The notes beneath the pieces are model-generated. The model was not told the DNA's origin and made no database searches. It saw only the letters and a program-made list of their open reading frames with translations. This document shows, piece by piece, positions 12,194-24,130 of a stretch of 64,000 nucleotides of DNA (its first letter is position 1; the number at the start of each line of letters is the position of its first letter). Position numbers and translations under genes: made by a program. The stretch spans positions 62,420 to 126,419 of the forward strand of contig PDHQ01000014.1 in the NCBI GenBank assembly GCA_003339415.1, read 5' to 3'. The DNA is from Ophiocordyceps camponoti-saundersi (nom. inval.). Lineage: Eukaryota > Ascomycota > Sordariomycetes > Hypocreales > Ophiocordycipitaceae.

Positions 12194-14251
12194 ATGCCTC
12201 CACCGGATACACACGAAATCATGTCCCTCAGGCAGATGACGCTGCAGCCCGCAGTTTCCATGGACAAGATAACAAACAAGATCGCGGCCCTTCCCGATGG
12301 CGCCGAATACATCTCCCTCGAGTTCTTCCCTCCCAAGACGGCCATGGGCTTCGCCAACCTGCGACATCGGATGCAGAGGATGGAGCAGGCCCTGCGTCCC
12401 TTGTTCGTCAATGTCACCTGGGGTGCCGGCGGCGCGACCGCGATTAAGTCTCTCGAGCTGGCCGAGCTGTGCCAACGCGAGCTGGGCCTCACCACCTGTC
12501 TACACCTCACCTGCACCAATATGAGCCGTCGGTTGATAGACAGGACGCTCGAGGACGCCAAGGTTCTTGGAATTCGCAACATACTCGCCTTGAGGGGTGA
12601 CCCTCCCCGCAAGGAAGAGTATCGCGAAGCCATAGCCGACGACGACGACGACAACCCGGTTGACTTCACATGGGCCATCGACCTAGTCCGATATATACGC
12701 AGCAAGCATGGCGATTACTTTTGCATCGGAGTTGCCGCTTATCCCGAAGGCCACGCTGATGGCTCCCATCCGCTGGAGCAGAGCCTGGAGCATGACCTCC
12801 CTTATCTGGTCGACAAGGTACGAGCCGGTGCCGACTTTATCATGACGCAGCTCTTCTTCGACATAGACGCCTACGAAAAGTTTGAGCGTACGCTCCGAGA
12901 CCACCCGAGCGGTGTGTTTAGCACGATGCCCATCATCCCCGGCCTGATGCCCGTCCAGAGCTATCAGATGATCAAGCGGACCACTAAGCTCAGCCACGCC
13001 AAGATGCCCGATGCCATCCTGGCCCGCCTCGATGCCGTCAAGGGGGATGATGAGCGAGTGAAGAAGATTGGTGTCGATATCGTCAGCGAGCTGATTGAGC
13101 ACATCAGAGCCGTCCGGCCTGGCAGCTCAAGCCGCAGGGGATTTCATTTCTACACGCTCAATCTGGAGAAGTCGGTGTCGCTCATCGTCGAGCAGACGGG
13201 TCTGATTCAGGAGGACTCGTCTGACGAGGCCGTCCTGGACGGCTTGCTGTCGCCGCCTCCCACCATGCACTCGAACGGCAATCGACAAACCAGCCACTCG
13301 CGCTCGTCCCGCAGGCAATCTTCGGTCGGGTCGGATCCGCACAACCGTGTCATCGTCGGCGACCGGCCGGTGACCAACCCCGAGTGGGAGGCGACGGGCC
13401 AGGAAGCTGGGGTGCCGGCCAGCAGCGTCAACTCGCGGGCCAACACGCTGGCCATCTGCGAGGGCGAGGGCGTTCTCGGGCGCGAGGCCACCTGGGACGA
13501 CTTCCCCAACGGCCGATTCGGCGACGCGCGGTCGCCGGCCTATGGCGAGATTGACGGGTACGGCGTCAGCCTGCACATGTCGGTGACGCAGGCCGAGCGG
13601 CTCTGGGGCCATCCGACGACTCCCGAAGACATCAATCGCATCTTCGTCAGGCACGTCCGAGGCGAACTCGCGGCCATTCCGTGGAGCGAGGAGGGACTGA
13701 TGGCGGAGTCGTCGACGATCCAGGATCAGCTCGTCGAGCTCAACAACAAGGGCTGGTGGACGGTGGCGTCGCAGCCGGCAGCCAACGGGGCGCCGTCGAA
13801 CGATGCGACGCTGGGTTGGGGCCCGGCCAACGGCTTCGTCTTCCAAAAGGCCTTTGTCGAGATGTTTGTCCCGGCGGACGACTGGCGGAGACTGTCGGAG
13901 AAGCTGAGGAGCGATAACATCTGCTTCTACGCCGCCAACGCGGCCGGGGACTTTGTCTCGTCGGATGAGAGCGGGGGCGTCAACGACGTGAGGGTGCCCC
14001 CGAGCACCAACGCCGTCACCTGGGGCGTCTTCCCGGGCAAGGAGATTGTGACGCCGACGATTATCGAGGAGGTCAGCTTCCGGGCCTGGAGCGAGGAGGC
14101 CTTTGGCATCTGGGGGGAGTGGGCTCGGGTTTACGGGCGGGGGTCCGCGAGCGAGAAGCTGCTGAGGGGCATCCGGGAGGATTACTGGCTGGTCAATATC
14201 ATTCACCACGAGTTCCTGGAACCCCATGCGCTTTGGGATCTGCTGCGGTAG
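12194..14251 (+). CDS. MET12: Methylenetetrahydrofolate reductase, MET12 type
   Basis: FAD enzyme reducing 5,10-methylenetetrahydrofolate to 5-methyltetrahydrofolate, the methyl donor for methionine synthesis; cytosolic. One uninterrupted 685-codon frame. The N-terminal TIM-barrel catalytic domain has SLEFFPPKT, VTWGAGG, HLTCTN, NILALRGDPP, GVAAYPEGH, FIMTQLFFD and PGLMP. After about residue 325 a low-complexity Ser-rich linker leads to the C-terminal regulatory domain (WGHPTTPEDINRIF ... EDYWLVNIIHHEFLEPHALW). The wording of the catalytic motifs fits the MET12 paralogue rather than the main MET13 form (from memory of the two yeast families). Three in-frame ATGs (12194, 12221, 12260) precede the catalytic domain. 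The last (MDKITNKI) is closest to where family members begin, so the start is uncertain. Family is secure, paralogue fairly so. Confidence 0.92.
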   Translation: MPPPDTHEIMSLRQMTLQPAVSMDKITNKIAALPDGAEYISLEFFPPKTAMGFANLRHRMQRMEQALRPLFVNVTWGAGGATAIKSLELAELCQRELGLTTCLHLTCTNMSRRLIDRTLEDAKVLGIRNILALRGDPPRKEEYREAIADDDDDNPVDFTWAIDLVRYIRSKHGDYFCIGVAAYPEGHADGSHPLEQSLEHDLPYLVDKVRAGADFIMTQLFFDIDAYEKFERTLRDHPSGVFSTMPIIPGLMPVQSYQMIKRTTKLSHAKMPDAILARLDAVKGDDERVKKIGVDIVSELIEHIRAVRPGSSSRRGFHFYTLNLEKSVSLIVEQTGLIQEDSSDEAVLDGLLSPPPTMHSNGNRQTSHSRSSRRQSSVGSDPHNRVIVGDRPVTNPEWEATGQEAGVPASSVNSRANTLAICEGEGVLGREATWDDFPNGRFGDARSPAYGEIDGYGVSLHMSVTQAERLWGHPTTPEDINRIFVRHVRGELAAIPWSEEGLMAESSTIQDQLVELNNKGWWTVASQPAANGAPSNDATLGWGPANGFVFQKAFVEMFVPADDWRRLSEKLRSDNICFYAANAAGDFVSSDESGGVNDVRVPPSTNAVTWGVFPGKEIVTPTIIEEVSFRAWSEEAFGIWGEWARVYGRGSASEKLLRGIREDYWLVNIIHHEFLEPHALWDLLR

Positions 14252-14574
14252 TAGGATTTTGGCAGAAGCGAGGCTGACTGGCTGTAAGAGACGGGGAGGG
14301 GGCAGTTGATGAAAGCGAGCAAGTCTTTTTTTACTCTTCGTGTGATTGAGCTATCATTGTATCGATTCGCCTGTTCTTCTCTGAGTAGAGAGACAACTAC
14401 CTACCTAGGTAGGTAAGCTGTTCTACTGAGAAGAAACCATTGGCTTTCCACTATGTGATGGAAGAAGGGCAAACAAAAGGGGGGAAAACAAATCAAGAGC
14501 CAGTCATGCAAAACCATGGCAGCCTCGTCATGAAAGCAAAAAAAAAATCATCTCATAAAAGAGCAAGGCATCCT
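14252..14574. other. Intergenic between convergent genes
   Basis: 3' UTRs of the MTHFR gene and of the minus-strand gene that follows. It contains the palindromic motif CTACCTAGGTAGGTA near 14398-14413. No gene seen. Confidence 0.5.
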
Positions 14575-15796
14575 TTAAATCTCTCCATCTCCATATCCAT
14601 CGTCGTCGTCGTCGAGACCGGGGGTGAGCCTGTTAATCTGGTTGACGAAGGGACCGAAGATGGATCTCTGGCCCGTGGCGTTGATCTCGGCAACCTCGAT
14701 CTTGGGCTTGGGCTCCGGCTCGGGCTCGAGACTGTCGCTTAGCTGGGCGGCGGCGTCGGCGATCGTAACGCTTGCTTTGAGCGCAGCGCGGCGGGGTAAG
14801 ACCGTCTTCTGGGTTGGGGTCGTCCTGGCTCGCTTGGAGGGGGTGACGTCGCGGGCGTCCCAGTTAAGGCTCGTTTCGTCGTCGTCATCATCGTCTCCGT
14901 CGTCGTCGTCGGACGAAGCTTTCTTGATCTTGGTTGCTCGTCCGCGTTTGCGGATTGCGCCTCCTCCTCCTGCTCCTCCTCCTCCTCTGCCGGTAGCGGC
15001 TTTGGCACCTCGACGGGATGGGGTGGGACGGGAGGGAGTCGGGGTGGCTGAAGTGAGGCCTTCGGTGAGACAGGTGGCGACGTCACCGCCTTCAGCTTCG
15101 GTCTTGCGAAGGGCTTCTGCGTCGCGCTTGATGGTTCGGAACTGGAACTGCATCCCATCTGCGGTTGACTGGCCAAAGTATTTCGCTATGTCTGAGAGAG
15201 CGGGTGTTAATATTGAACTTGTTTCCTTTTCTTTTTTCGTCTCTCTCTCCAGACACAAAAATTGTAAGAGAAAAGGAAAGATGATGAAGAAGAAAAAATG
15301 GATGGTTATTAGTAGATCATGACACACTCTTTTCATCGATGGCGTCCAGCGTGGTGGGAAGTTGTTCCTGGCTCAACATATCCTTGATGTCGATGCCTTG
15401 GCCGCGAGCTTGACGAACGATGGAAGCCTGGGCACGAATCGGGCGGAAACGATGATTGATGGCGTTTTCCGACACGTCGGAGCCCATGCATGCGGCGATT
15501 TCTGAAGGGGGAGGGTGTAAGGAAGTGAGTCTTTCTTTCGATGCTTCCTCATCCTTGATTTTTTTGGTGTTTTTTCTTGTTTTCCAAGTTCTGGGGGGGG
15601 GGGGAAAGAGGAAGATGCAAAGGAGAGGAAAAAGAAAAGACGAGAGAGAAGAGATGAAGAGGAAAAGACGAAAAAGAAGCTCACCTTTGTAGTTCCAGCG
15701 GACATCAGGATGGGCGGCCACCATGGCCCTGACGAGGCGAGCCTGAGCCTCGTATGTTTTGTAGTTCGCCTTTGTAGGCGTGGCTTTGGGAGCCAT
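14575..15796 (-). CDS. Hypothetical nuclear-type protein with duplicated helical motif
   Basis: Not a named family that I recognise. Exons 15796-15685, 15501-15328 and 15191-14575; introns 15502-15684 (GTGAGC) and 15192-15327 (GTGTGT) are both phase 1. The 300-residue product begins MAPKATPTKANYK. It contains two related segments, EIAACMGSDVSENAINHRFR and NIAKYFGQSTADGMQFQFRT, each followed by an IR/K..A...R helix, resembling a small helix-turn-helix or Myb-like fold of the kind fungi use in DNA-binding proteins. The C-terminal half is low-complexity: a Gly-rich run, a basic KRGRATKIKK stretch like an AT-hook or nuclear signal, an Asp-rich block and an acidic end. A chromatin or DNA-binding role is inference only. 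The second 5' splice site is weak, so that junction is less certain. Confidence 0.72.
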
Positions 15797-17308
15797 TTTG
15801 TTTCTCTCTTTGTTGGGCGGTTGATTCTGTGGCTGAGGGTGAGTTTTGCTTTTCTCTCGTTGGAGGGGATGGGAGGATGGTTGGGGAAGGGAAGGTGTTG
15901 AGGGATGAGAGGGTGTTGAGGAGTGGGAGGAAGTTGGGAGATGAGAGATGGTCGGGTATGGGAGGGTGTTTGGAGGTGGGGGAAAGATGGAGATGAGAGA
16001 TGCTTGAGGATGGGAGGATATTTGGAGATGGAGGATGCTCGGAGGTGGAGGGTGTTTGAAGGTGGAGGGTGGTTGGAGATGGAGGGTGTTGGGAGATGGG
16101 AAGATGTTCTGGAGATATTTGAAGAAGGAATCAAGGAAAAATACTCACGATGCCGCAAAGAAGAGAAACCGCCGTCGTCAAATGAACGAGAAAGTGACGA
16201 ACGAGACGAGATGGACGAAAACTCTCGTCGACGCGATGATAGGCTTCAACAAGCAAGCGACGCAACCCTAAAGATCAACCTCGCACCTCAAAAGCACCGA
16301 AGAAAAAAGCGCAAAGAAACAAACACGAGACGCAAGACAAGAAAAGAAAAGAGAAAGGCACCAGCTGTCAGCGCAAGCGACCACCCTCCGTTTTCCACCC
16401 GCCAACCAAGACGAAACCAACGTCCTCGGCGCAGAGACGAGACGAATGAGGAAGTAGATGGAAGAGCAGCGAAGAGTTCAAGGACTGAGCGTGTATGTAA
16501 ACGCGCTTCAGAGGGGATGGGGATGCTGAGCGGGGTTCTTTTGCGCTGGGATGTGGACAGTATGGGTTGGGTTTCGTGACAGCTCGGAGGTCGACTTCTC
16601 TTTTTGATCTCCTTGTTTCTGAGAGAGACTGGGTGAAAGATATAGGTAGTTTTTTCTTTGGAGACGGGTGTTGCTCCAGGATGGTTCTCCAGGTGAGAGA
16701 GGTAGGATGGTACGTAGGCAATGGGTTTGTAGATGGAGGTTTTATATCTATATAGGAACTAGAAGGGCGACGACGTTGGTGATGGCAAATGGTAATGGAG
16801 ATGATGGAGATGATGGAGATGATGGAGATGATGATGATGTCGGCGTTATCGATAACACCACCGATCTCCTTCCTTTTTCCTTGCCCGTTTAATATTTACA
16901 TGGCGCTGCCGCGGTAACGGATGAAACGATAGAAAGAGCTTATCCATCCAATGACATGACATGCAACTCTAATCGCTTCAAGCATCAAAAAAGACGTTGC
17001 TAGTGCTCATCCAATACGAGTACTAGTACTGTATGCATGCATTTCTTCTTCTTCTTCTTCTCCTTCTTCTCCTTCTTCTACCTTGCTGTCGTCTAATGCC
17101 TATACCTACCTAGTATGCCTAGTATGCCCATGATGTGAAAACGCCTTGTCCTTTGCAGCCCATGCCATGCTCCATCCTAAATTGCATCCGCAAATCCTTT
17201 TTACTAAGATTATATCTCGCACAGATGGAAGAAACAAGACAAGGATGAAAGAAAGATAGGAAAGAAAAAGAAAAGTCGAACAAAGAGGACGGACACTGCG
17301 AACCAGCT
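15797..17308. other. Intergenic, with probable 5' UTR intron of the minus-strand gene
   Basis: A strong minus-strand donor (GTGAGTAT at 16148-16141) and acceptors near 15833-15827 suggest a 5' UTR intron of about 310-320 nt for the gene starting at 15796. 16150-16580 has no gene signal. 16799-16835 is a GATGGAGAT microsatellite. 17041-17080 is a TTC repeat, and TACCTACCTAG occurs near 17104. The open frame at 15923-16579 merely reads through the repeat. Confidence 0.45.
15840..16115. repeat. Degenerate G/A-rich minisatellite
   Basis: Imperfect tandem units of GGAGATGGAGGGTGTT type, roughly 14-17 nt, repeated over about 275 nt; C/T-rich on the minus strand. It falls inside the predicted 5' UTR intron of the neighbouring minus-strand gene. 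Confidence 0.75.
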
Positions 17309-18333
17309 CTAGTCGACCTCGGTGTCGGTGTAGATGACGCCGCTCTTGGTATGAGAGAAGCTCCGGCTATGAGGCCTCTCAGTCGTCATGACGGCGCTGG
17401 ACCACTGGCCCTCCTCGAGCGGGTGCTCGGCGATGTAGCGCTCGCCCTCGCCGTACTGCATGTACTGCGCGCCCAGAAGGCAGTCGCAGGCGGCCTGGAA
17501 GACACCGCAGACCTTGAAGGCGACGGGAATGTCCGTGGTGGAGGTGAAGAACCAGAGGATCTTGAGGGCGTCGCCGCCCAGCCAGGCAACCAGGACCGAG
17601 AGGCGGAAGCCCTTGCAAGACCGGTTTTGCGAGTTGGCAAGGATCTGGGGGATGGCGAGCGTCGCCTCGACCGAGAGGCCGACGTAGCCCAGGGTGGCGG
17701 ACCAGAGGGCGTAGACGGGGGGCATGGCGGCGAGGACGATTTCGAAGGCCATGAGGGCGCAGACCAAGTATACAAGAAACTGCCAGTATCTGGGAATGAC
17801 AAATTGTTAGCTGGAGCGTCGTACAGAGACAAGGCAGAGACAGACGCAAACAGAGAGGGAGAGAGAGGAAAAAAAAGGACTCACGGCTTGGGCGACCGCC
17901 ATTGCCAAAAATTAAAGGGCCGCTGAACCGAGAGCAAATTATCGTGCTGTCCGCCAACAAAGGGCATGGCAGCCTCGCCGCCCTTGGACGAGGGACCGGG
18001 CCGATGATCGAGGGCAATCTTGAGGAGGACGAGCTGCATGACGACCATGACGAGCGATTGTATCAACAGACTTGTATCGAAGCGGGCGCCATGCCAGTAG
18101 AAGATGCTATGAAACAATCTCTCAACATCAGCCGGGAAAGAAACAAGAGAAAGAGAGGAAACGAACCGGAAAAAGGAGGCGACCAGCATGATCAGGGGGA
18201 TATCGAGCGAGAAGCCTGCGCTCGACTTTGAGCGATGCATCGACAGCGCCTGATCACCGTAGGAGAGTACGGGTGATAGGACGATGAAGAGCGGCGCAAC
18301 ATAGCCGGCGCAGGCGGCGAGCCAGCCGCTCAT
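17309..18333 (-). CDS. ANY1: PQ-loop membrane protein, Any1/SLC66A2-like
   Basis: Multi-pass PQ-loop protein of the family that includes yeast Any1/Cfs1 and human SLC66A2 (PQLC1), linked to phospholipid asymmetry and flippase antagonism at Golgi/endosome membranes. Exons 18333-18167, 18106-17885 and 17789-17309; introns 18107-18166 (60 nt, in frame, GTTCGT donor) and 17790-17884 (GTGAGT). The 289-residue product has MSKSSAGFSLD-type motifs: first loop around YGDQALSMHRSKSSAGFSLD then FFRIFYWHGARFDTSLLIQS, and a second loop PQILANSQNRSCKGFRLSV. This order matches Any1 rather than cystinosin. The polar C-terminal tail is Ser/Thr-rich. The coding-strand leader upstream is C/T-rich. Family is secure, orthology good. 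Confidence 0.87.
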
Positions 18334-18590
18334 TGCTGATGATTGGGGGGGATGTGGGAGTTGTTTGTTCTTTCTCTCCTCGATTTCGCGATCGGTTTTT
18401 TATCTCCCCCCCCCTTTTTTTAATCTTCCCTTGTTGAGATTTCCTTTCGACTGCTTTATTCGATTGGAGGAGGGAGGAGGAGGAGAGGGAGGGAAGAGAT
18501 GACGGATGACGCAATTGAGGAGAAGCGACGGAGAAGAAATGCAATTGAGAGAGGAGATGAAGCAAAACGCTTGAACAGATGGCTGGAGGA

Positions 18591-18708
18591 GAAGAAGAAG
18601 AAGAAGAAGAGATGGGAGAGAATGCAAGAGAGAGGAGGAGAGAGGAAGAGAGAGAGATGGGAGAGAGAGAGGGAGAGAGAGAGAGAGAGAGAAAGAGGGC
18701 GAGACGGA
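18591..18708. repeat. GA-rich microsatellite block
   Basis: AAG and GA repeats (GAAGAAGAAG, then GAGAGAGAGA) on the + strand, equivalent to a CT-rich leader for the minus-strand PQ-loop gene starting at 18333. Confidence 0.8.
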
Positions 18709-21597
18709 TTGGATTGAACCAAAGGGAGCGCAGCAAATCAAGGGCAGAGGCTAGATAGAGAGCTCTGCTGCTGCTGCTGCTCGAGGTCGGAAAGGACGGA
18801 ATTCCTCGCTTGACGCGCGCGGCTGCGACATTTGCGTGCGTGTTTTTTTTTCTCCCGCTCTCTCTCTCTCTCTCTCCTCTGGCTGTGGCTCCTCTTCCAC
18901 TATAAGCCACTATAAGCAGCCAGCTAGCCTCTTCTCAATCTACCATTTCCATTGTCTTGAACCGAAGTCGGTGAGTCATCTCTACCTACCAGCCGCGCAC
19001 AGAAGACTCGTCAGAGACAGGTAGCTTCTACCCTGTCCGCGGCCCGGGGTACATCCGAGGCGGGCTACTAGAGCTAAAGTGGGAGAGAGAAGAGCCGACG
19101 AGGACGTGACGGATTCAACGGGATTCTTTCTTGAGCCTCTAACCGGATTCAAACAGGATTCTCAATGGGGGAGTCATGTAAAGTGACACTAACGATTGTG
19201 TGTTTGAGACGCCATGCTTTTGTTTGCTTGGGGGGGAAGGAGATGCATGTGCTGTATGTATGTGGTCTCTCTCGTGACATGATAAGAGGATGGTGATGAT
19301 GATGATGATGACGCAAGAGAAGACGGAGAAAGAGAGAAAGACAGAGAGAGATAAAGGGAAGAGATAGAGCGAGAGAGGAAGAGAGGAAGAGAGATAAAGA
19401 GGGAGGAGATATGTATGTATGTATCCGTACTTCTATACACTAAGAAGCAGCACACGTCAGTCGGTCCGACTGCAATCCAGCTCTCTCTCTCGCTCGACCA
19501 TGGCGTGTATCATCCTCCATATGTACATATCCCGTACATACACCATACTGTCTGTAAACTCCCATATCTAATACCTGCACGGACGGCATTGAGCATGGCT
19601 GCCGGAACGACAGCAGGCAGCGTTCATGCAACGGGACCAACATGAGCAAGGCCGTATCGCATCGGCCGTCTCGTCTCGAGCAGGGCCAATCAACCAACAC
19701 GGTCAAGACGACGACGACGACGACGACGAATATCCGTACATACATATATATATATACGATCTGGAAATTACCTCTCTGTGTCCAAGGATGAGCCCAGCGC
19801 GCGCATGCAGCGGCTTGGCTGATATGCATCCGTGACATGTCATCCCCCCGCTCATCCATGCTATGCCATGCCATGCTATGCTATGCTATGTCATGCCATA
19901 CCATGCCATGCCATATCATTCATCCATCTATTCATCCAAGGCAGTGTGCGTATGTCTGTATGTATGTATGTATTTCTCGTCGGCACATGCTCTACGAATA
20001 TTCTCTCCACTGCTTTGATTCACCCTGTTTCCTCCTCCTCCTTCTCTTTGCATCGCACATACATACGGATATATAGCGTGCTATCGTCATCTTTATGAGC
20101 TGGCTGACTGGCAGCGCAGTCGCATTTCGCACTACAACTCACCTCATCATTGCGAGAAGAAGAAGAACAAGACCGATCCAACTCTATCATCGCAGGCAAT
20201 TACGAAAGCAAGTTTCTTGCTTCGGAGAGCCCATACATATATGATGATGATGATGTATGTAATGTAATGTAGGCAGGTTTGTCATGTCGTGTCATATGAT
20301 GAGGTATGAATGTAGTTATGCACATGTCATCCCCCCCCCCAATTCGTCAACCTTGTCCGAAGCCTGCAGGTCGGTCTTTCGGGGTGGGAAAAAGAAGGGG
20401 AATCAAGAGTATCCGTACACGTGAGAGAGAGTGAGAGAGAGAAGAGAGAGAGAATATTCAAAACCAACAGACGATGGAACGAAAACAACACGGCTCGGGC
20501 GCGAGGACGGAGATTAAAAAGAAGGACTAACAAATCCTACGAGGAAGCAAAGCAACCTTTATACATGGCCGTACACACATATATACCTACCTACTACCTA
20601 GGTAGGTAGTAAGTAACTACCTACCTAAACAACTTGTCCTTGACTGCACTCATACTCTACATACTAATATGAAGCCTCGTTTTTCTTACGAGCTGACGTT
20701 GGACGACGTCAAGAAAGCTTCAACAACCGGCAGTTTGGGGTCAAGAAACAAAGAAGGAAGAGACGAGACAATGGCCAGTGAAAAAGTCGTCAGAGGCGGG
20801 CTGATGAGAGAGAAAGAATGTGATGGGATTTGTATGGTAACATGTCACCTCGTTCACCTACCGGGATGAACGATGCTCTCTGTTCATCCATCACCCATGA
20901 CCCGATATCACATACATACATACATACATACATACGTGTCAGAGCGCCATCCGACCAGGCAAAAGTGCGTTGTGAGCGCGCCATCGGCAACCCTCACGGC
21001 AGTCGATTCCTCGTGGGGGTGTGACAAGCAACAGCAAAGCAACAGAGGGAAGAAAGAAAGAAAGAAAGAAAAAAAGAAAGGAAAAAAAAAAGGAGGCTCG
21101 CGTGATCGAGACGAGGGCGTATAGCACGGCTACCCCCCGAGCGAGTCCCCCCGTCTACGGCATAGCTAGACGACGGATTTTCAACGTGTATGTGGTTTTA
21201 GCCTAATCAAGTCAGACAAGACAGAAGGAAAAGAAAAGAGAGGAGAGGGATGAGTCAGTTTGCAGGTCTTAAAGACACGGACGAGATGTTTGTTAGACGT
21301 GTGTGATTCTAGGTATACAGGCAACGTCTACTCCGTAGTCCTCGATTTTTTTCCCTCACATGGTTTAATTCGTGGCTTCCTACAGCATTCGAACCCCCCC
21401 CCAACGGCATTTCCAAACGGACATACAATCTTCAGCCCGGAGGGGGCAAGCGGCGGCTCCGAGACAGCCCGAGAGGGTTTATGTATGTAAGAGAGAAAGA
21501 AGAAGAAAAAAGAAGGGGGGGGGCGTGTGCATTTTTGTCCACCGACGTTGCATAGGAGTTGGTTAGGAAGAGGCATGATGTTGAGAGGGAGAGGGAA

Positions 21598-21660
21598 AGG
21601 GGGGGGGGGGGGGGTGGTTGCGGAGAGAGAGAGAGAGAGGGAGGGAGAGAGAGAGAGATA
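21598..21660. repeat. Poly-G tract and GA microsatellite
   Basis: A run of about 15 G followed by GAGAGAGA and GGGAGGGA repeats. Long homopolymers of this kind are prone to sequencing error. Confidence 0.8.
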
Positions 21661-23048
21661 GGCGGCTTCTGGAAACGGCTTCTGCCCGGGGGGGGGCAAA
21701 GGTGGGGTACGTAGGCGAAAAGCAAAAGGCGAGCAAGCAAGCAAGCTCTCGTCAGCCACCCTTGACGAACTCGCTGCTAAGTTGATGGCGGCTTAGTCCG
21801 GAAGGATGAGATTTTGTCTCGGACAGGGCCGGAGGAAGCACGTACGTACGTGCGGATAGGTAGGTAGGTAGGTAGGTATAGATGATGTGATGATGATGAA
21901 GAAGAAGAAGAGGCGTATCCGAACCGAGCATGACAGTTAGGTATAATCCCGTAGATTTCCTACTACACCGAAGACAAATCCACACACGGATACGGAACTG
22001 TATAAGCCAACTGCTTCGATATTCCCCCCCTCGCTTTTCTCTCGATAGATATCGTATACGCATGACATGACATGACACCCCCCCCACCCCCAACACAGCT
22101 GAGCACGCCAGCCCACGATGCAGCCAACGAAGCTGACTGCATGTCCGAGATGGGGAGGCGGGGGAAAAGAGAACGAAGATGAGAGAGGGGAAAAGGGGGG
22201 GGGTAAAGCGACGAACTGTGTATCTTCATACGCCGTATCTCGTGTGATTTTTCTTCTTCTTTTTTTGCCTTTTCGAATCCTTCTTTCTAATTTCCTCTCT
22301 CGGTAAAGACGTCTCTTGCTCTATAATTTTCGCTATTTCTCTAACATGGAAGAAACACATCTTCACTGCAAGGAAAGGAAAAAGGGAAAAAAAAAAAACA
22401 CCGGCCCAGGATTGCCGACGTACATACAAGATTGACATGTGACCGACGCCTCTTTTCTTTCCTCTCTCTCTCTTTTTTTCCTTTTCATCATGTGCCAGTC
22501 GGCGGCTGTGCTTTCATCTGCGGGAAGGTAGAGATGGTGAGGGAGTGAGTGGGTGTGAATGTCATGTTGGACAAAAGAACCTCATCCATCCAATCCATCC
22601 ATTCTCTTCTCTTATAACTGTCCAACTCATACATACATACATACATGCCTACAAACCTGTCAACTTTGGCTGTGCCATGTGCATGAGATAACTCGCTTCC
22701 CGTCTCCGGTTAAGGAGTTCAGGTCCGGCACTTGTCAAGCAGCCTCCCTTTTTTTTTTCTCCCCTTCCCTTGCCTACCCGCTTATATGCGTTTCCCGTCC
22801 CTTTTTTCACGATGCCGCATATTTTCCACTCCTTATTAACACAAACATGCAGTTGAAAGAGAATAAACAAAAAGTAAATGATAACGATAATAATAACGAA
22901 GATTAAAGAAAATGCCCCACGTAGAACCAAACCCCCCCCCGGACCCGGCCCGCTCCTCCCCCCCTAAATATAGCCCCTTCCTTCAATGGGGCGCTCCCGT
23001 CCCCGCCCGGGGCCGGCGGCCGAAAGAGGAAATCCGTCGACGTCAACT

Positions 23049-23074
23049 CTCTCTCTCTCTCTCTCTCTCTCTCA
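23049..23074. repeat. CT dinucleotide microsatellite
   Basis: Perfect CT repeat of about 13 units. A TA repeat follows at about 23431-23454 in the same low-complexity region. Confidence 0.8.
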
Positions 23075-24130
23075 GTCAGAGTCAGTCTCAGTCTCTTTTT
23101 CGCGGACGGACCTCGGCCTCTTCACATGTCGCGGGGAAGGGAAAGGGGAAGAAGGGAAAGGGGGCCAATCACGAAGCCAGGCCTGGTTTTTTTTTTCTTC
23201 TTTTCTTTTCTTTATCTTGTTTGTTCTTCTTTTCAGCTTCGGTCTTTTCATTTATCCTCTTCGTGATGCCAGCCATGTCTCTCTTGTTTTTTTTTCCGCT
23301 TTCCTTCTTCTTCTCTTGTTGGAAGTGAAGTGACATGCTTACTATGTGTGTTGATGAGAGGAGAGTCAGGGTCGTAGTAGAGCCTTTTTTTTTTGCCATC
23401 TCTTTTTTTGTCCGACGAACCTCGTTAATGTATATATATATATATATATATATAATACACAATATATATTCGCATGTACATGTATATGCGGATGTATGTA
23501 GATGTAGGCATAGGCATGTGCGTCAATGATGGGTGGCATCATATCATGGCATGTATGTAAGTAAGAGATGCAGTGGTTATATCGTCTCTTATTCACCCCC
23601 CACCCCCGTCCATCTGCTATTCTCGTCGCACACATACATACATGCACATGCTTACGACAGATGGCATGCATTGACGACGACGACGACATCTTTTCCTTTT
23701 CCCTTCCTTTCCATGTTTGCTGACGATGCCGATGCGCCATCTCGGCACTCGAGCAAAAGTGCCGCGTCGTAAGCGTGGCTGCCCTGTATGTATGTATGCT
23801 GCATATACAATACATGCCTTATCTCCTTTCCATACCTGTACCTACCTATCCTACATCACCCAGACTGACTCCTTACCTCCTACATGAATAGTCCTTACCA
23901 AGCTCCTCCGTCGGCTCATCAGCTTCCCCGCCGAAGAAGCGCCAAATCGACCGACTTCCGCTTACCATGAGAGCTTTTCCAACCACCGGACTCGGGCACA
24001 TATAGAGACCGGATTTCGATGCCATATCCGGTAGTCGGGGGAGGTCCTTTAATTTAAAAAAAAAATACTACGGATATGAGAGCCGCCGTCAAGAAGTGAT
24101 GTAGGCCGTGAAAAGGAGAAGCTGAATCTC

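Noticed and set aside
13127..14227. 366-codon frame antisense to MTHFR
   Set aside because: Mirror of a strongly biased gene; no recognisable protein features.
15923..16579. 218-codon + frame rich in Gly, Glu and Trp
   Set aside because: Mostly the G/A minisatellite read in one frame; no domain or start context.
7283..18333. Possible transporter cluster formed by two PQ-loop genes 10 kb apart
   Set aside because: They belong to different PQ-loop subfamilies, are separated by unrelated genes and show no shared regulatory feature; proximity looks accidental.
21370..21410. B-box-like GGTTCGAAT on the minus strand near a G run
   Set aside because: The arms of the would-be T stem do not pair and no A box lies upstream.
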